Below, one piece after another: positions 33,758-42,036 of a stretch of 64,000 bases of DNA. The position numbers and the translations under genes were made by a program. The stretch comes from CAZCEC01 sp964497615 (GTDB lineage: Bacteria > Chloroflexota > Anaerolineae > Anaerolineales > UBA6663), in NCBI GenBank assembly GCA_964497615.1, contig CAZCEC010000005.1, positions 1-64,000 on the forward strand, given 5' to 3'. The notes under the pieces are model-generated. The model was given only the letters and a program-made list of their open reading frames with translations. It ran no database searches and was not told where the DNA came from. How positions within the stretch are numbered: position 1 is the stretch's first letter; each line of letters starts with the position of its first letter.

Positions 33758-34802
33758 TCACCTCGGCGGTGTGCCTGCCAACGCCAGCAGCGCCGCTTCC
33801 AATACATCAATCGCCCGCCGATACTCCGAGACCAGGATGTGCTCATCGGGCGTGTGGTCAAGGCTGGAGTCGCCCGGCCCATAGGCCAGGATGGGCGTGC
33901 CCCACACCGGCGCCACGACGTTCATATCGGACGTGCCGCTCTTGACAGTGAAACTGGGACTGCCGCCCGCCTGCCGGATGGCCGCCAGAAACGCGCGCAC
34001 CAGCGGTGTATTCTTCTCGCCGCGATACGCCGGCACGCCCTCCAGCAGGGTCAGTTCGGCATCGTTCAGCAGGTCGCGCAGTTCCGTCTCTGCCTGGGGA
34101 ACGTCGAGGCCTGGCGGCAGCCGGACCCCGAACCGCAGCCCGGCGTGCTCCACAAAGCCATCCGACCCCGATGTCAGCGCGCGGAGGGTTGGCGTCGCCT
34201 GCTCGAAAACGCGCGTCTGGCCGGCGTTGCGCTCCGCCGCCCAGGCTGTTACGCGGTTCCAATAGGCCACTGCGGCCTCGCAGGCGCTCTCGGCCTGGGC
34301 CGCCGTGTGCGCCAGCGTCCGGCGCGCCTGATACTCAAACCAGGCACTGCCCTTGTAACCCAGGGTCACGCGCTCCCACCCGCTCGGCTCGCCAATGATT
34401 GTGAACGCCGGCTGATACTGGTCCTTGACGAAGTGCGCCCCGCGGCTGTCGCCCTCCTCGCCAACCGCCCCAATCACCACAATCCGCCGGCTGGGCGCGC
34501 GCTTTGCTACCCGCGCCGCCGCCGCCGCGAAACACGCCAGCGGCCCCTTCGCATCCACCGCGCCGCGCCCGTTGAGCCGGTCGCCTTCTTGTACAACTGG
34601 AATGAAGCCGGGAACCGTGTCAATGTGGCCCAGCAGGACGATGGTCTCTGGGCCGGTGCCGCACACGCCCACTGCGTTGCCGGCGGCATCCACGCTCGCC
34701 TCCAGCCCGGCCGCCTGCATCTCGCTCACCAGGTAGCTGACGGCTTCCGCCTCCTGCCCAGACGGGCTATAGATTTCTAGCAGCCCATGCAGCAGCGCCC
34801 GT

Positions 34803-34810
<8 letters not shown>
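33758..34810 (-). CDS. lysK: LysW-carrier hydrolase LysK
   Basis: LysK is the M20-family zinc peptidase that releases lysine or ornithine from the C-terminal Glu of LysW. It starts LLHGLLEIYSPSGQEAEAV, has metal ligands in LLGHIDTVPG, GRGAVDAKGPLA, GAVGEEGDSRGAHF and GEPSGW, and KSGTSDMNVVAPVWG near the C-terminus. The 350-residue gene is last in the operon and overlaps lysJ by eight bases. Confidence 0.92.
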
Positions 34811-36010
<1,200 letters not shown>

Positions 36011-36025
36011 ACTGGCTCCCAAAGC

Positions 36026-36835
36026 CTAGTCAATCACCGTGCCGTTGCCGGCCAATGCATTCGCCACTGGCGCGTCCACCCGCCCGTCGGCGAAGATTAC
36101 CTGGCCCACGCCAAGCTGCAAGGCCTCGCTGGCGCCCAGCACCTTCTTCTTCATCCGGCCCTCGGCGAACTCCAGCGACTGCTCCACCTTATCGCGGTCT
36201 ATGTGCCGGATCAGGGTGCTCTCGTCCGGGAACTGCCGCAGCAAGCCGGGCACATTCGAGAGCAGGATCAGTTGGCTCGCCCCCGCCGCGCCAGCGACCA
36301 TGGCGGCCGCGCGGTCCGCATCCACGTTGAGCGCCTCGCCCTCCAGTGACAACGCCAGGGGCGCGATCACCGGCGTGTAGCCCGCGTCGCGTAGCAGCCG
36401 CAGCAGGTCCCCGTTCACGGTCTCAATCTTGCCTGTGTAGTCGTCGCGCAGCATGCGCTGCTTGCCCGTATCCGGGTCAATGATGCGGATGGCGTCCTTT
36501 CGGCGCGCCACCATCAACCGTCCGTCCACCCCGGACAGGCCCAGGGCATTGACACCCTGGCGCTGCAACTGCTCCACCAGCAAGGTGTTGATCTTGCCGG
36601 TGGTGACCATCGCGAAAATCTCCAGCGTCGTCCGGTCTGTGTAGCGCGAGGTGAAGCCCGACGGCGAGGTGACAAACCTGGCCGGGTGCCCCAACTGCTC
36701 CGAGATGGCGTTGGTCTCGCCCGAGCCGCCGTGGACCACAATCATGCGCTGCCCCGCGCTCACGTGCGCGGCCACATCGCGGATGACGGCCTCGATATTG
36801 ACCCCGGTTGTTCCCCCGATCTTCACAACGATCAT
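36026..36835 (-). CDS. lysZ: LysW-aminoadipate/glutamate kinase LysZ
   Basis: The 269-residue amino acid kinase (ArgB family) phosphorylates the side carboxylate of the LysW-bound substrate. It has IVVKIGGTTG, MIVVHGGSGETN, SRYTDRTTLEIF, LGLSGVDGRL, LNVDADRAAAMVA and GRMKKKVLGA. The SRYTDRxT signature separates LysZ from N-acetylglutamate kinases. It lies 12 bases after lysY. Confidence 0.93.
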   Translation of the reverse strand: MIVVKIGGTTGVNIEAVIRDVAAHVSAGQRMIVVHGGSGETNAISEQLGHPARFVTSPSGFTSRYTDRTTLEIFAMVTTGKINTLLVEQLQRQGVNALGLSGVDGRLMVARRKDAIRIIDPDTGKQRMLRDDYTGKIETVNGDLLRLLRDAGYTPVIAPLALSLEGEALNVDADRAAAMVAGAAGASQLILLSNVPGLLRQFPDESTLIRHIDRDKVEQSLEFAEGRMKKKVLGASEALQLGVGQVIFADGRVDAPVANALAGNGTVID

Positions 36836-36847
36836 GTTTGGCTCACG

Positions 36848-37885
36848 CTAGACCGGGTGCAGCCCCGGGAACTCCAGCCCCGCTGCCTCGTCGAACCCGC
36901 ACATCACGTTCATTGCCTGCACCGCGCTGCCCGCCGCGCCCTTCATTAGGTTGTCAATCGCCGCCAGCGACACCACGCGTCCCGACTCGGAGTCGAGTTC
37001 GAAGCCCACATCGGCGTAGTTGCTGCCCGCCAGTATCTTCGGGTCCGGCACCCGGTGCAGCCCCGTCCGGTCCTTGACGATCCGCACGAATGGTTCGGCG
37101 CTGTAGGCGCCGCGATACGCCTTCCACAAGTCCTTATCCGTCGTGCCCGGCTGCACAAAGGCATGCGCCGCCGCCAACACTCCGCGCACCAAGTCCACCG
37201 CCGTCATGCTCAGATGCACGTTGGTGAGGCCCAATTCCTGTATGACCTCGGCGGTGTGCCGGTGGCCTGTGGGCGCGTAGGCCCTCACCGAGTGGCTCTT
37301 CTCTGGATGGTGCGAGCCTGGATTGACGCTGGCCCCGCCCTCGGATGATCCAGTCTTTACGTCCACAATGATGGGCTGCCCGCTGACGAGCAAGCCCGAT
37401 CGAACCAGCGGCAGCAGCGCCAGGATGGAGGCTGTGGCGTTGCACCCCACGCCACTGATGCGCGTGGCCGACCGCATCGCCTCGCGCTGTACCTCCGGCA
37501 GGCCGTATACGAAGGTGCCGAGATGGTCAGACGCCTTGTGCGTTTCGCCGTACCACCGCTGGTACAGGCCTTGATCCCGCAAGCGAAAGTCGGCGGACAG
37601 GTCAATGATGCGCGGCGCCAACTGCAGGTAATGCTCAATCTTCTTCTGCGCCTCGCCGTGGGGCAGGGCCAGGAAGAGCAGGTCGCACGGCTGGAGCGCC
37701 GCCTGGCTCACGAATTGCAGTTGGGTGCGCTTGCGCAGGTTGGGGTGCTGCTGGTGGATGAATTCGCCCGCGTGACTTTCGGAAGTCGCCTGGGCGATGG
37801 TGACATTGGGATGAAACAGCAGCAGCCGCAGCAGTTCGCCGCCGGTGTAGCCTGACGCGCCAACGATCGAGACGCGCAGGCTCAT
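36848..37885 (-). CDS. lysY: LysW-aminoadipyl/glutamyl phosphate reductase LysY
   Basis: The 345-residue NADPH-dependent reductase (ArgC family) makes the LysW-bound semialdehyde. It begins VSIVGASGYTGGELLRLLL; the catalytic Cys is in ISGVGCNATASILAL, followed by KTGSSEGGASVNPGSHHPEK and SMTAVDLVRGVLAAAHAF. Its ATG overlaps the lysX stop (ATGA). Confidence 0.94.
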   Translation of the reverse strand: MSLRVSIVGASGYTGGELLRLLLFHPNVTIAQATSESHAGEFIHQQHPNLRKRTQLQFVSQAALQPCDLLFLALPHGEAQKKIEHYLQLAPRIIDLSADFRLRDQGLYQRWYGETHKASDHLGTFVYGLPEVQREAMRSATRISGVGCNATASILALLPLVRSGLLVSGQPIIVDVKTGSSEGGASVNPGSHHPEKSHSVRAYAPTGHRHTAEVIQELGLTNVHLSMTAVDLVRGVLAAAHAFVQPGTTDKDLWKAYRGAYSAEPFVRIVKDRTGLHRVPDPKILAGSNYADVGFELDSESGRVVSLAAIDNLMKGAAGSAVQAMNVMCGFDEAAGLEFPGLHPV

Positions 37886-38748
37886 GCGGCCGCCTGGGTT
37901 TGGCCGGCGGCCACCGCCAGCGCATAGTCAATGATCTGGCCGGGAATGTCGACCCCCGTCGGCTCGACCGATGAATGAAATTCCATGGTGTGATTGATTT
38001 CGTTGACCAGTAGTCCGCGGGCTGGGTGCTCAAACACGTCCATCGCCAGCACGCCCCCGCCCACGGCCTGGGCGGCGCGGACGCACAGGTCATTCAATTC
38101 CAACGTCACTGGGCAATTGGTGGCTTCCCCACCGCGGGCCGTGTTGGTGATCCAGTGCGCCGACGTACGGTAAATGGCGGCGATGGTCTCATCGCCCACT
38201 ACAAAGGCACGGATGTCGCGGCTCGGCTTGTCGACAAACGCCTGGATATAGTAGACCTGCTGCTGGTAGTTGCCCAGCACCTCGCGGTGTTCCAGCACCG
38301 CCTCGGCCGCCTGCCGGTCGTTGACCTTGGCGACCAGCCGGCCCCACGACCCGATGACGGGCTTGAGCACCACCGGGTAGCCCAAGGCCTCGATGGCGGC
38401 CAGCGCGGCCTCCGGCGTGAAGGCCACCCGCACCTCGGGCTGTGGCACGCCTGCTGCCTGCAATCTCGCGGATGTGGCCAGCTTGTCCCCGCAGATGGCT
38501 GCCACTTCGGCGCGGTTGATGGTCGGGATGCCCCAGGCGTTCAACACCTGCGTCGCGTACAGGCCGCGGCCATACGATAGGCTGCGCTCCAGCACCACGG
38601 CGTATTGCCGCCACGGTTCCGGCCGCGACAGATCAAAGACCGCCTCGCGGTCATCAATGCGGTCGTATTCGACGCCCCGGCGGTCAAGGGCCTCAAACAG
38701 CCACTTTTCCTCGACGCGCACGCGGGAAAGAAAGACCGCCAGTTTCAC
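37882..38748 (-). CDS. lysX: LysW-aminoadipate/glutamate ligase LysX/ArgX
   Basis: The ATP-grasp (RimK-like) ligase attaches the amino group of aminoadipate or glutamate to the C-terminal Glu of LysW. Visible are YPVVLKPVIGSWGRLVAKV, VYYIQAFVDKPSRDIRAFVVG, HWITNTARGGEATNCP and LLVNEINHTMEF. At the reported specificity position (GF in LysX, NT in ArgX) this protein has Asn160-Tyr161 in EVLGNYQQQ, so it matches neither fully; its first residue is ArgX-like. Length 288 residues, 16 bases after lysW. Confidence 0.92.
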   Translation of the reverse strand: MKLAVFLSRVRVEEKWLFEALDRRGVEYDRIDDREAVFDLSRPEPWRQYAVVLERSLSYGRGLYATQVLNAWGIPTINRAEVAAICGDKLATSARLQAAGVPQPEVRVAFTPEAALAAIEALGYPVVLKPVIGSWGRLVAKVNDRQAAEAVLEHREVLGNYQQQVYYIQAFVDKPSRDIRAFVVGDETIAAIYRTSAHWITNTARGGEATNCPVTLELNDLCVRAAQAVGGGVLAMDVFEHPARGLLVNEINHTMEFHSSVEPTGVDIPGQIIDYALAVAAGQTQAAA

Positions 38749-38764
38749 CTTGGGCTTGGATATC

Positions 38765-38932
38765 CTATTCGCCCCAGTCTTCCGCTTCCATCGGCGCCAG
38801 CGCCAGGGCCACGGCGGGCGCCACGGCGGTCACTTCCAGGTCAACCCCGCAATCGGGACAGACGACGATCTCGCCGGCCAGGACGTTGTTGAGGTGCAGG
38901 CTGCCTTCACATTCAGGACACAGGGCGGACAT
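38765..38932 (-). CDS. lysW: Amino-group carrier protein LysW
   Basis: The 55-residue carrier has a zinc ribbon (CPECEG and CPDCGVDLEV), an acidic body and the diagnostic C-terminus EDWGE, whose last Glu carries the substrate through LysX, Z, Y, J and K. AAGGAG six bases before ATG 38932 sets this start; an in-frame ATG at 38953 would add seven residues. First gene of the operon. Confidence 0.95.
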   Translation of the reverse strand: MSALCPECEGSLHLNNVLAGEIVVCPDCGVDLEVTAVAPAVALALAPMEAEDWGE

Positions 38933-38958
38933 TGTAATCTCCTTGTCATGCAAACTAA

Positions 38959-38982
38959 AAGGCCTCTCGTTTGAGAGGCCTT
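38959..38982 (-). terminator. Attenuator terminator ahead of lysW
   Basis: On the minus strand AAGGCCTCTC, loop AAAC and GAGAGGCCTT make a perfect 10-bp stem followed by TTAGTTT, 26 bases before the lysW ATG. CCGAAGGCC (38985-38977), overlapping its 5' arm, is perfectly complementary to GGCCTTCGG (39046-39038) in the upstream hairpin, giving an antiterminator alternative. Confidence 0.75.
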
Positions 38983-39021
38983 CGGGTTACAGGCTGAGTA
39001 CGCGGTGCCGGTGTTGCGCGT

Positions 39022-39105
39022 CTACCAACCAAAAAAGCCGAAGGCCATATGGCGCTTCGGACGACGCGGCGTGCGGGGAGCATTGAACAGCGCTAATTCG
39101 TCCAT
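39022..39105 (-). CDS. Possible leader peptide of lys/arg operon
   Basis: A 27-residue ORF: MDELALFNAPRTPRRPKRHM followed by AFGFFGW. Codons 11-18 contain four Arg and one Lys, and codons 16-19 lie in the 5' arm of the hairpin at 39038-39060. Stalling there would free GGCCTTCGG to form the antiterminator with CCGAAGGCC. No ribosome site is visible, so this rests on the layout of leader, hairpins and operon rather than on a translation signal. Confidence 0.5.
   Translation of the reverse strand: MDELALFNAPRTPRRPKRHMAFGFFGW
39031..39060 (-). terminator. Upstream hairpin with T run
   Basis: On the minus strand CCGAAGCGCC, loop ATAT, GGCCTTCGG (one bulged base) is followed by CTTTTTT. It may terminate transcription from the Nudix gene, or be the first hairpin of the lysW attenuator, or both. 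Confidence 0.7.
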
Positions 39106-39110
39106 ACAGG

Positions 39111-39124
39111 GTGAAAAATATCAC
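39111..39124. promoter_or_regulatory. GTGA-N6-TCAC palindrome
   Basis: GTGAAAAATATCAC has the half-site sequence and spacing of CRP/FNR-family sites. It lies upstream of the putative leader ORF. A minus-strand TTGCAC (39183-39178), 16 bases, CATTGT (39161-39156) is a possible promoter above it. No regulator is assigned. Confidence 0.4.
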
Positions 39125-39214
39125 GTAGGCAAGTTATCGTCATCATGCAATCCGTACAATGCTCACCAGTCTGGCTTGTGCAATCTGTCAACTCACGACC
39201 GCATGCCGCGGCAC

Positions 39215-39757
39215 TCAATCGCAGGCGTTCAGGCCGCCCGGCGCCTCCGGCTCAAAGAAGGTGATGATCTGGCGGCCGCTGGGGTCATACTCATAGTGTG
39301 CGCCAAACGGCGGCGCACTTTCACTCATATCCGCGAGTCTCGCCAGCAGGGTGGGGAGGTCTTCAACGCAGTCCACCTCGCCAACGCGCGCCACCGGCAC
39401 CCATTCCAGCGCGCCCTCCGCGGAGGGCTGCGTCGTTCGGCTGGGGGCCAGCGCCGTGAACACGTAAAGCCCGATGCCAGTCGGCTCGCCCGTCTCGATT
39501 GTCACCACGCCGCGCAGCCGCAACTGGCTGACCGCCACCCCAGCCTCTTCGTGGATTTCCCGCGCCGCCGCCGCGTGGACCGCCTCGCCGCGCTCCACGT
39601 GCCCGCCCAACCCGTTGTACTTGCCGGCCCAGAGCTTCTTGTCCGGCGCGCCCCGCAGCAGCAGCACGTCGTCGCCGTGAAAGACAAAACACAGTACGCG
39701 CGGAATGAGCTGATACCGCTGGCGCGAGACAGCGACGCCCTGTTCTTCTACCGGCAT
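39215..39757 (-). CDS. Nudix hydrolase
   Basis: The 180-residue protein has a complete Nudix box, GHVERGEAVHAAAAREIHEEAGV (G-x5-E-x7-RE-x2-EE-x-G), after VLLLRGAPDKKLWAGKYNGLGG, the pattern of MutT/8-oxo-dGTP-type hydrolases. C-terminal residues (SAPPFGAHYEYD) are less conserved. Substrate not assignable. It lies downstream of the aldolase gene on the same strand. Confidence 0.9.
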   Translation of the reverse strand: MPVEEQGVAVSRQRYQLIPRVLCFVFHGDDVLLLRGAPDKKLWAGKYNGLGGHVERGEAVHAAAAREIHEEAGVAVSQLRLRGVVTIETGEPTGIGLYVFTALAPSRTTQPSAEGALEWVPVARVGEVDCVEDLPTLLARLADMSESAPPFGAHYEYDPSGRQIITFFEPEAPGGLNACD

Positions 39758-39806
39758 TTCGTCCGGCCGCCCACTTGGCCCGCGCCGCGGCGCTCGCAGC
39801 GACGCG

Positions 39807-41252
39807 TCAGTCAGCCAGCCCGGTCACGTCCTCGGCTTCCTTCTCCTCCCCGCCAAACTCCGCCAGGCTCTTATGAACCGCCACCGGCTCCACGAACTTC
39901 GTCACCAGTTCGGCCGTGCCCTTGATGTTCAGCCGGTCAAACAGGAAGCTGAACTGCTTCTCCCAGGCCGCCGCCAGTTCGTCCCGCTGTCCGGCGTCCA
40001 TCCGCCACATGCGGTCCTTGAACGGTCCCAGCGCCTTCTTGCGCGTCTTGTAGTAGAACTGCTCGTCCGTATCGGTGGGCTTGCGCTCGTCGGCGGCGTT
40101 GCCGCGCAGCCACGCGTAGACTTCGTCGCGCATCTCGCTGCTGATGGAGTTGTACAGCATATTCATGAAGTTGGTCGCCAAGTGCACCTCGCACGCCTCG
40201 CACTCCGCGAACTTGCCGAAGGCGTCCTCCGGCAGGGTGGATGCCCCGTGCTGTACCGCGCCTGCCAGCCCGTACTCGAGGCGCGCCACCTGCGACAGGC
40301 GCTTCAGGGTGTCAAAGTCCACCGCCACGCTCGCCATTCGACCATCGGCCAGCACCACCCCGCCGTGCGAGGTGCCGGTCTGGATGGAAATCTTGCTCAT
40401 GCCGGCCATGTCGCGCTTGCGCTTGCCGTTCACGCGCTGCTCCACCAGGTCCGCCCGGTAGCCATCCATGAAGGCGCGCAGTTCCTGTTCGGTCGAGTTG
40501 CGCCCGCCCACCTCGCCAATTTCGCCGCCCACCGAGATCGTGACCCCGCTCGGCTCCAATCCGCGGATATAGGCGGTCAGTTCCGCGCAGCGCTGTGTGT
40601 TTTCGCGCTGCTGCTCCGGAATGGTCGGCTGGCTCAGGTCCACCAGGGTGCTCGTGTCCACATCAATGTTATAAAAGCCGGCGGCGATGGCCTCGGTGGC
40701 CAGTTCCTTGACGGCATTCACCTCGGCCTCCGGGTTGGCCAGGTACTTCTTGTGGTTGACCTGGAAGTGGTCCCCCTGGATGAACACCGGGCCGCGATAC
40801 CCCTCGGCGATGGCGGCCGCCAGCACCGAAGCGACATACTCGCTGGGCCGCTGGTCCGTGTAACTCATCTCCGAGCGTGCAATCTCGAAGATCAGCGCGC
40901 CCGCCTCAATGCGCCCCGCGGCCCGGAAGACGGCCCGGGCGCAGTCATACGCAATGGCGCGCAGATTCATGGCCGGCACGGTGAAGTTCACGGGCGTCTC
41001 GCCGCGCCCGCGCGCCGCGTACAGCCCCTGAATGCTGGAAGGGCAAATGCCCAGCGCCAGCGCCGCTTCCCAGATCAGCCAGCGCGCCTGGCCCTGATCG
41101 ATGCTGTCACCCAGGGCCGAGGCCTCGGCCAGCAGCCGCGACTTCTCGCGGAGCTGCCGTTCGTCCTGGACCTTGAGTTTGCCGCCGGGGGTAACGTGGA
41201 TGGCGCCATCCAGGCGGGCTAGAAGTGCAGCGAGGTGGGGATGGTGAGACAT
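39807..41252 (-). CDS. Class II aldolase (fructose-bisphosphate aldolase-like)
   Basis: The 481-residue protein resembles zinc-dependent class II aldolases. Metal and phosphate-binding motifs visible are FIQGDHFQVN, SVGGEIGEVGGRNST, SIQTGTSHGGVV and AGAVQHGASTLPEDAF. It is longer than usual (about 300-360), with N-terminal (about 90 residues) and C-terminal (about 100 residues) extensions. AAGGAGAAGG before the ATG is a strong ribosome site. Fructose 1,6-bisphosphate is the likely substrate, but tagatose-bisphosphate is possible. Confidence 0.85.
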   Translation of the reverse strand: MSHHPHLAALLARLDGAIHVTPGGKLKVQDERQLREKSRLLAEASALGDSIDQGQARWLIWEAALALGICPSSIQGLYAARGRGETPVNFTVPAMNLRAIAYDCARAVFRAAGRIEAGALIFEIARSEMSYTDQRPSEYVASVLAAAIAEGYRGPVFIQGDHFQVNHKKYLANPEAEVNAVKELATEAIAAGFYNIDVDTSTLVDLSQPTIPEQQRENTQRCAELTAYIRGLEPSGVTISVGGEIGEVGGRNSTEQELRAFMDGYRADLVEQRVNGKRKRDMAGMSKISIQTGTSHGGVVLADGRMASVAVDFDTLKRLSQVARLEYGLAGAVQHGASTLPEDAFGKFAECEACEVHLATNFMNMLYNSISSEMRDEVYAWLRGNAADERKPTDTDEQFYYKTRKKALGPFKDRMWRMDAGQRDELAAAWEKQFSFLFDRLNIKGTAELVTKFVEPVAVHKSLAEFGGEEKEAEDVTGLAD

Positions 41253-41280
41253 GGTACCTTCTCCTTGAATAGAGCGGAGG

Positions 41281-41931
41281 TCACGGCGCGGCCAGGGCGT
41301 GCGGCTTCAGCGGTGACAGCCTGGCGCGATAGGCCAGTAGTTGCAGTCGAAACTGCTCCATGAACAGCGCGCCCGGATCGCGCTTGTCGCCCCGGTCGTC
41401 GCGCTCAAAGTGGCCGGCCACGTGCTCGTAACGAATGTCGTAGTGATCCATCAGCCGCGACACCAGCCGCAGCGTCAACTGCACTTCGCTCTCGGGCGGG
41501 GCATAGCCAGGCAGGTCAAACTCCGTGCCGGCCATTTCCACGTTGATGGCCGCCCAGTTGTAGCCCCGCGCTCCGTGCGACTCCTGGACCACCGTCTTGT
41601 ACATCGGCAGCATCTGCCACACTCGCTGGTAGTCCACCGCAAAGTGGGCGGACTGCTGCAAATACCGCAGTGTCTGAAAGGTGATGGGCGCCAGCCACAA
41701 GTCCCGATCTTGGCGGTTGCCGTCCCAATGCAGGATGATCTCAAAGGGCCGGATCAGATTCTGCGCATAGCAGTCGGCCGGCAGTTCATGGTAATCGGAC
41801 AGCGGAACGAAGTATTCCGGCGTCTCGCTGGTCGTGGGCGTTGGCGCCAGCGGCGTCGGCGGCGCCCACAGCCCGGCCAGCGTCACCGGCGCCATCCGCA
41901 AAAACCAGCGCCGGCTCTGGCGGCGATCCAC
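41281..41931 (-). CDS. Tat-exported N-acetylmuramoyl-L-alanine amidase-like protein
   Basis: The N-terminus RRQSRRWFLRMAPVTLAGLW is a twin-arginine signal (SRRWFL). The mature part looks like an amidase_2/PGRP zinc amidase: PFEIILHWDGN (first ligand), AHFAVDYQRVWQML, ESHGARGYNWAAINVEMAGT and EHVAGHFERDDRGDKRDPG (second ligand and acidic residue). It would cut the peptide from peptidoglycan outside the membrane. 216 residues. Confidence 0.78.
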   Translation of the reverse strand: MDRRQSRRWFLRMAPVTLAGLWAPPTPLAPTPTTSETPEYFVPLSDYHELPADCYAQNLIRPFEIILHWDGNRQDRDLWLAPITFQTLRYLQQSAHFAVDYQRVWQMLPMYKTVVQESHGARGYNWAAINVEMAGTEFDLPGYAPPESEVQLTLRLVSRLMDHYDIRYEHVAGHFERDDRGDKRDPGALFMEQFRLQLLAYRARLSPLKPHALAAP

Positions 41932-41980
41932 ACCTTGATTATACCGCAGGCGAAATGTCAGCTATTTGGCACCCAATCGT

Positions 41981-42009
41981 TTGGTCATTTTGGCTGGCTG
42001 CCCTATAAT
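41981..42009 (+). promoter_or_regulatory. Promoter of DUF2207 gene
   Basis: TTGGTC (41981-41986), 17 bases and a perfect TATAAT (42004-42009), 27 bases before the ATG. It lies in the divergent spacer with the amidase gene. Confidence 0.65.
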
Positions 42010-42036
42010 CAGCGTGGAAATGGAGACTACGATCGC

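Noticed and set aside
39163..39191. TTGACA (39191-39186) with a -10 17 bases on as the lysW promoter
   Set aside because: The hexamer at the right distance is TGGTGA, a poor -10; the overlapping TTGCAC-16-CATTGT fits slightly better but is still weak.
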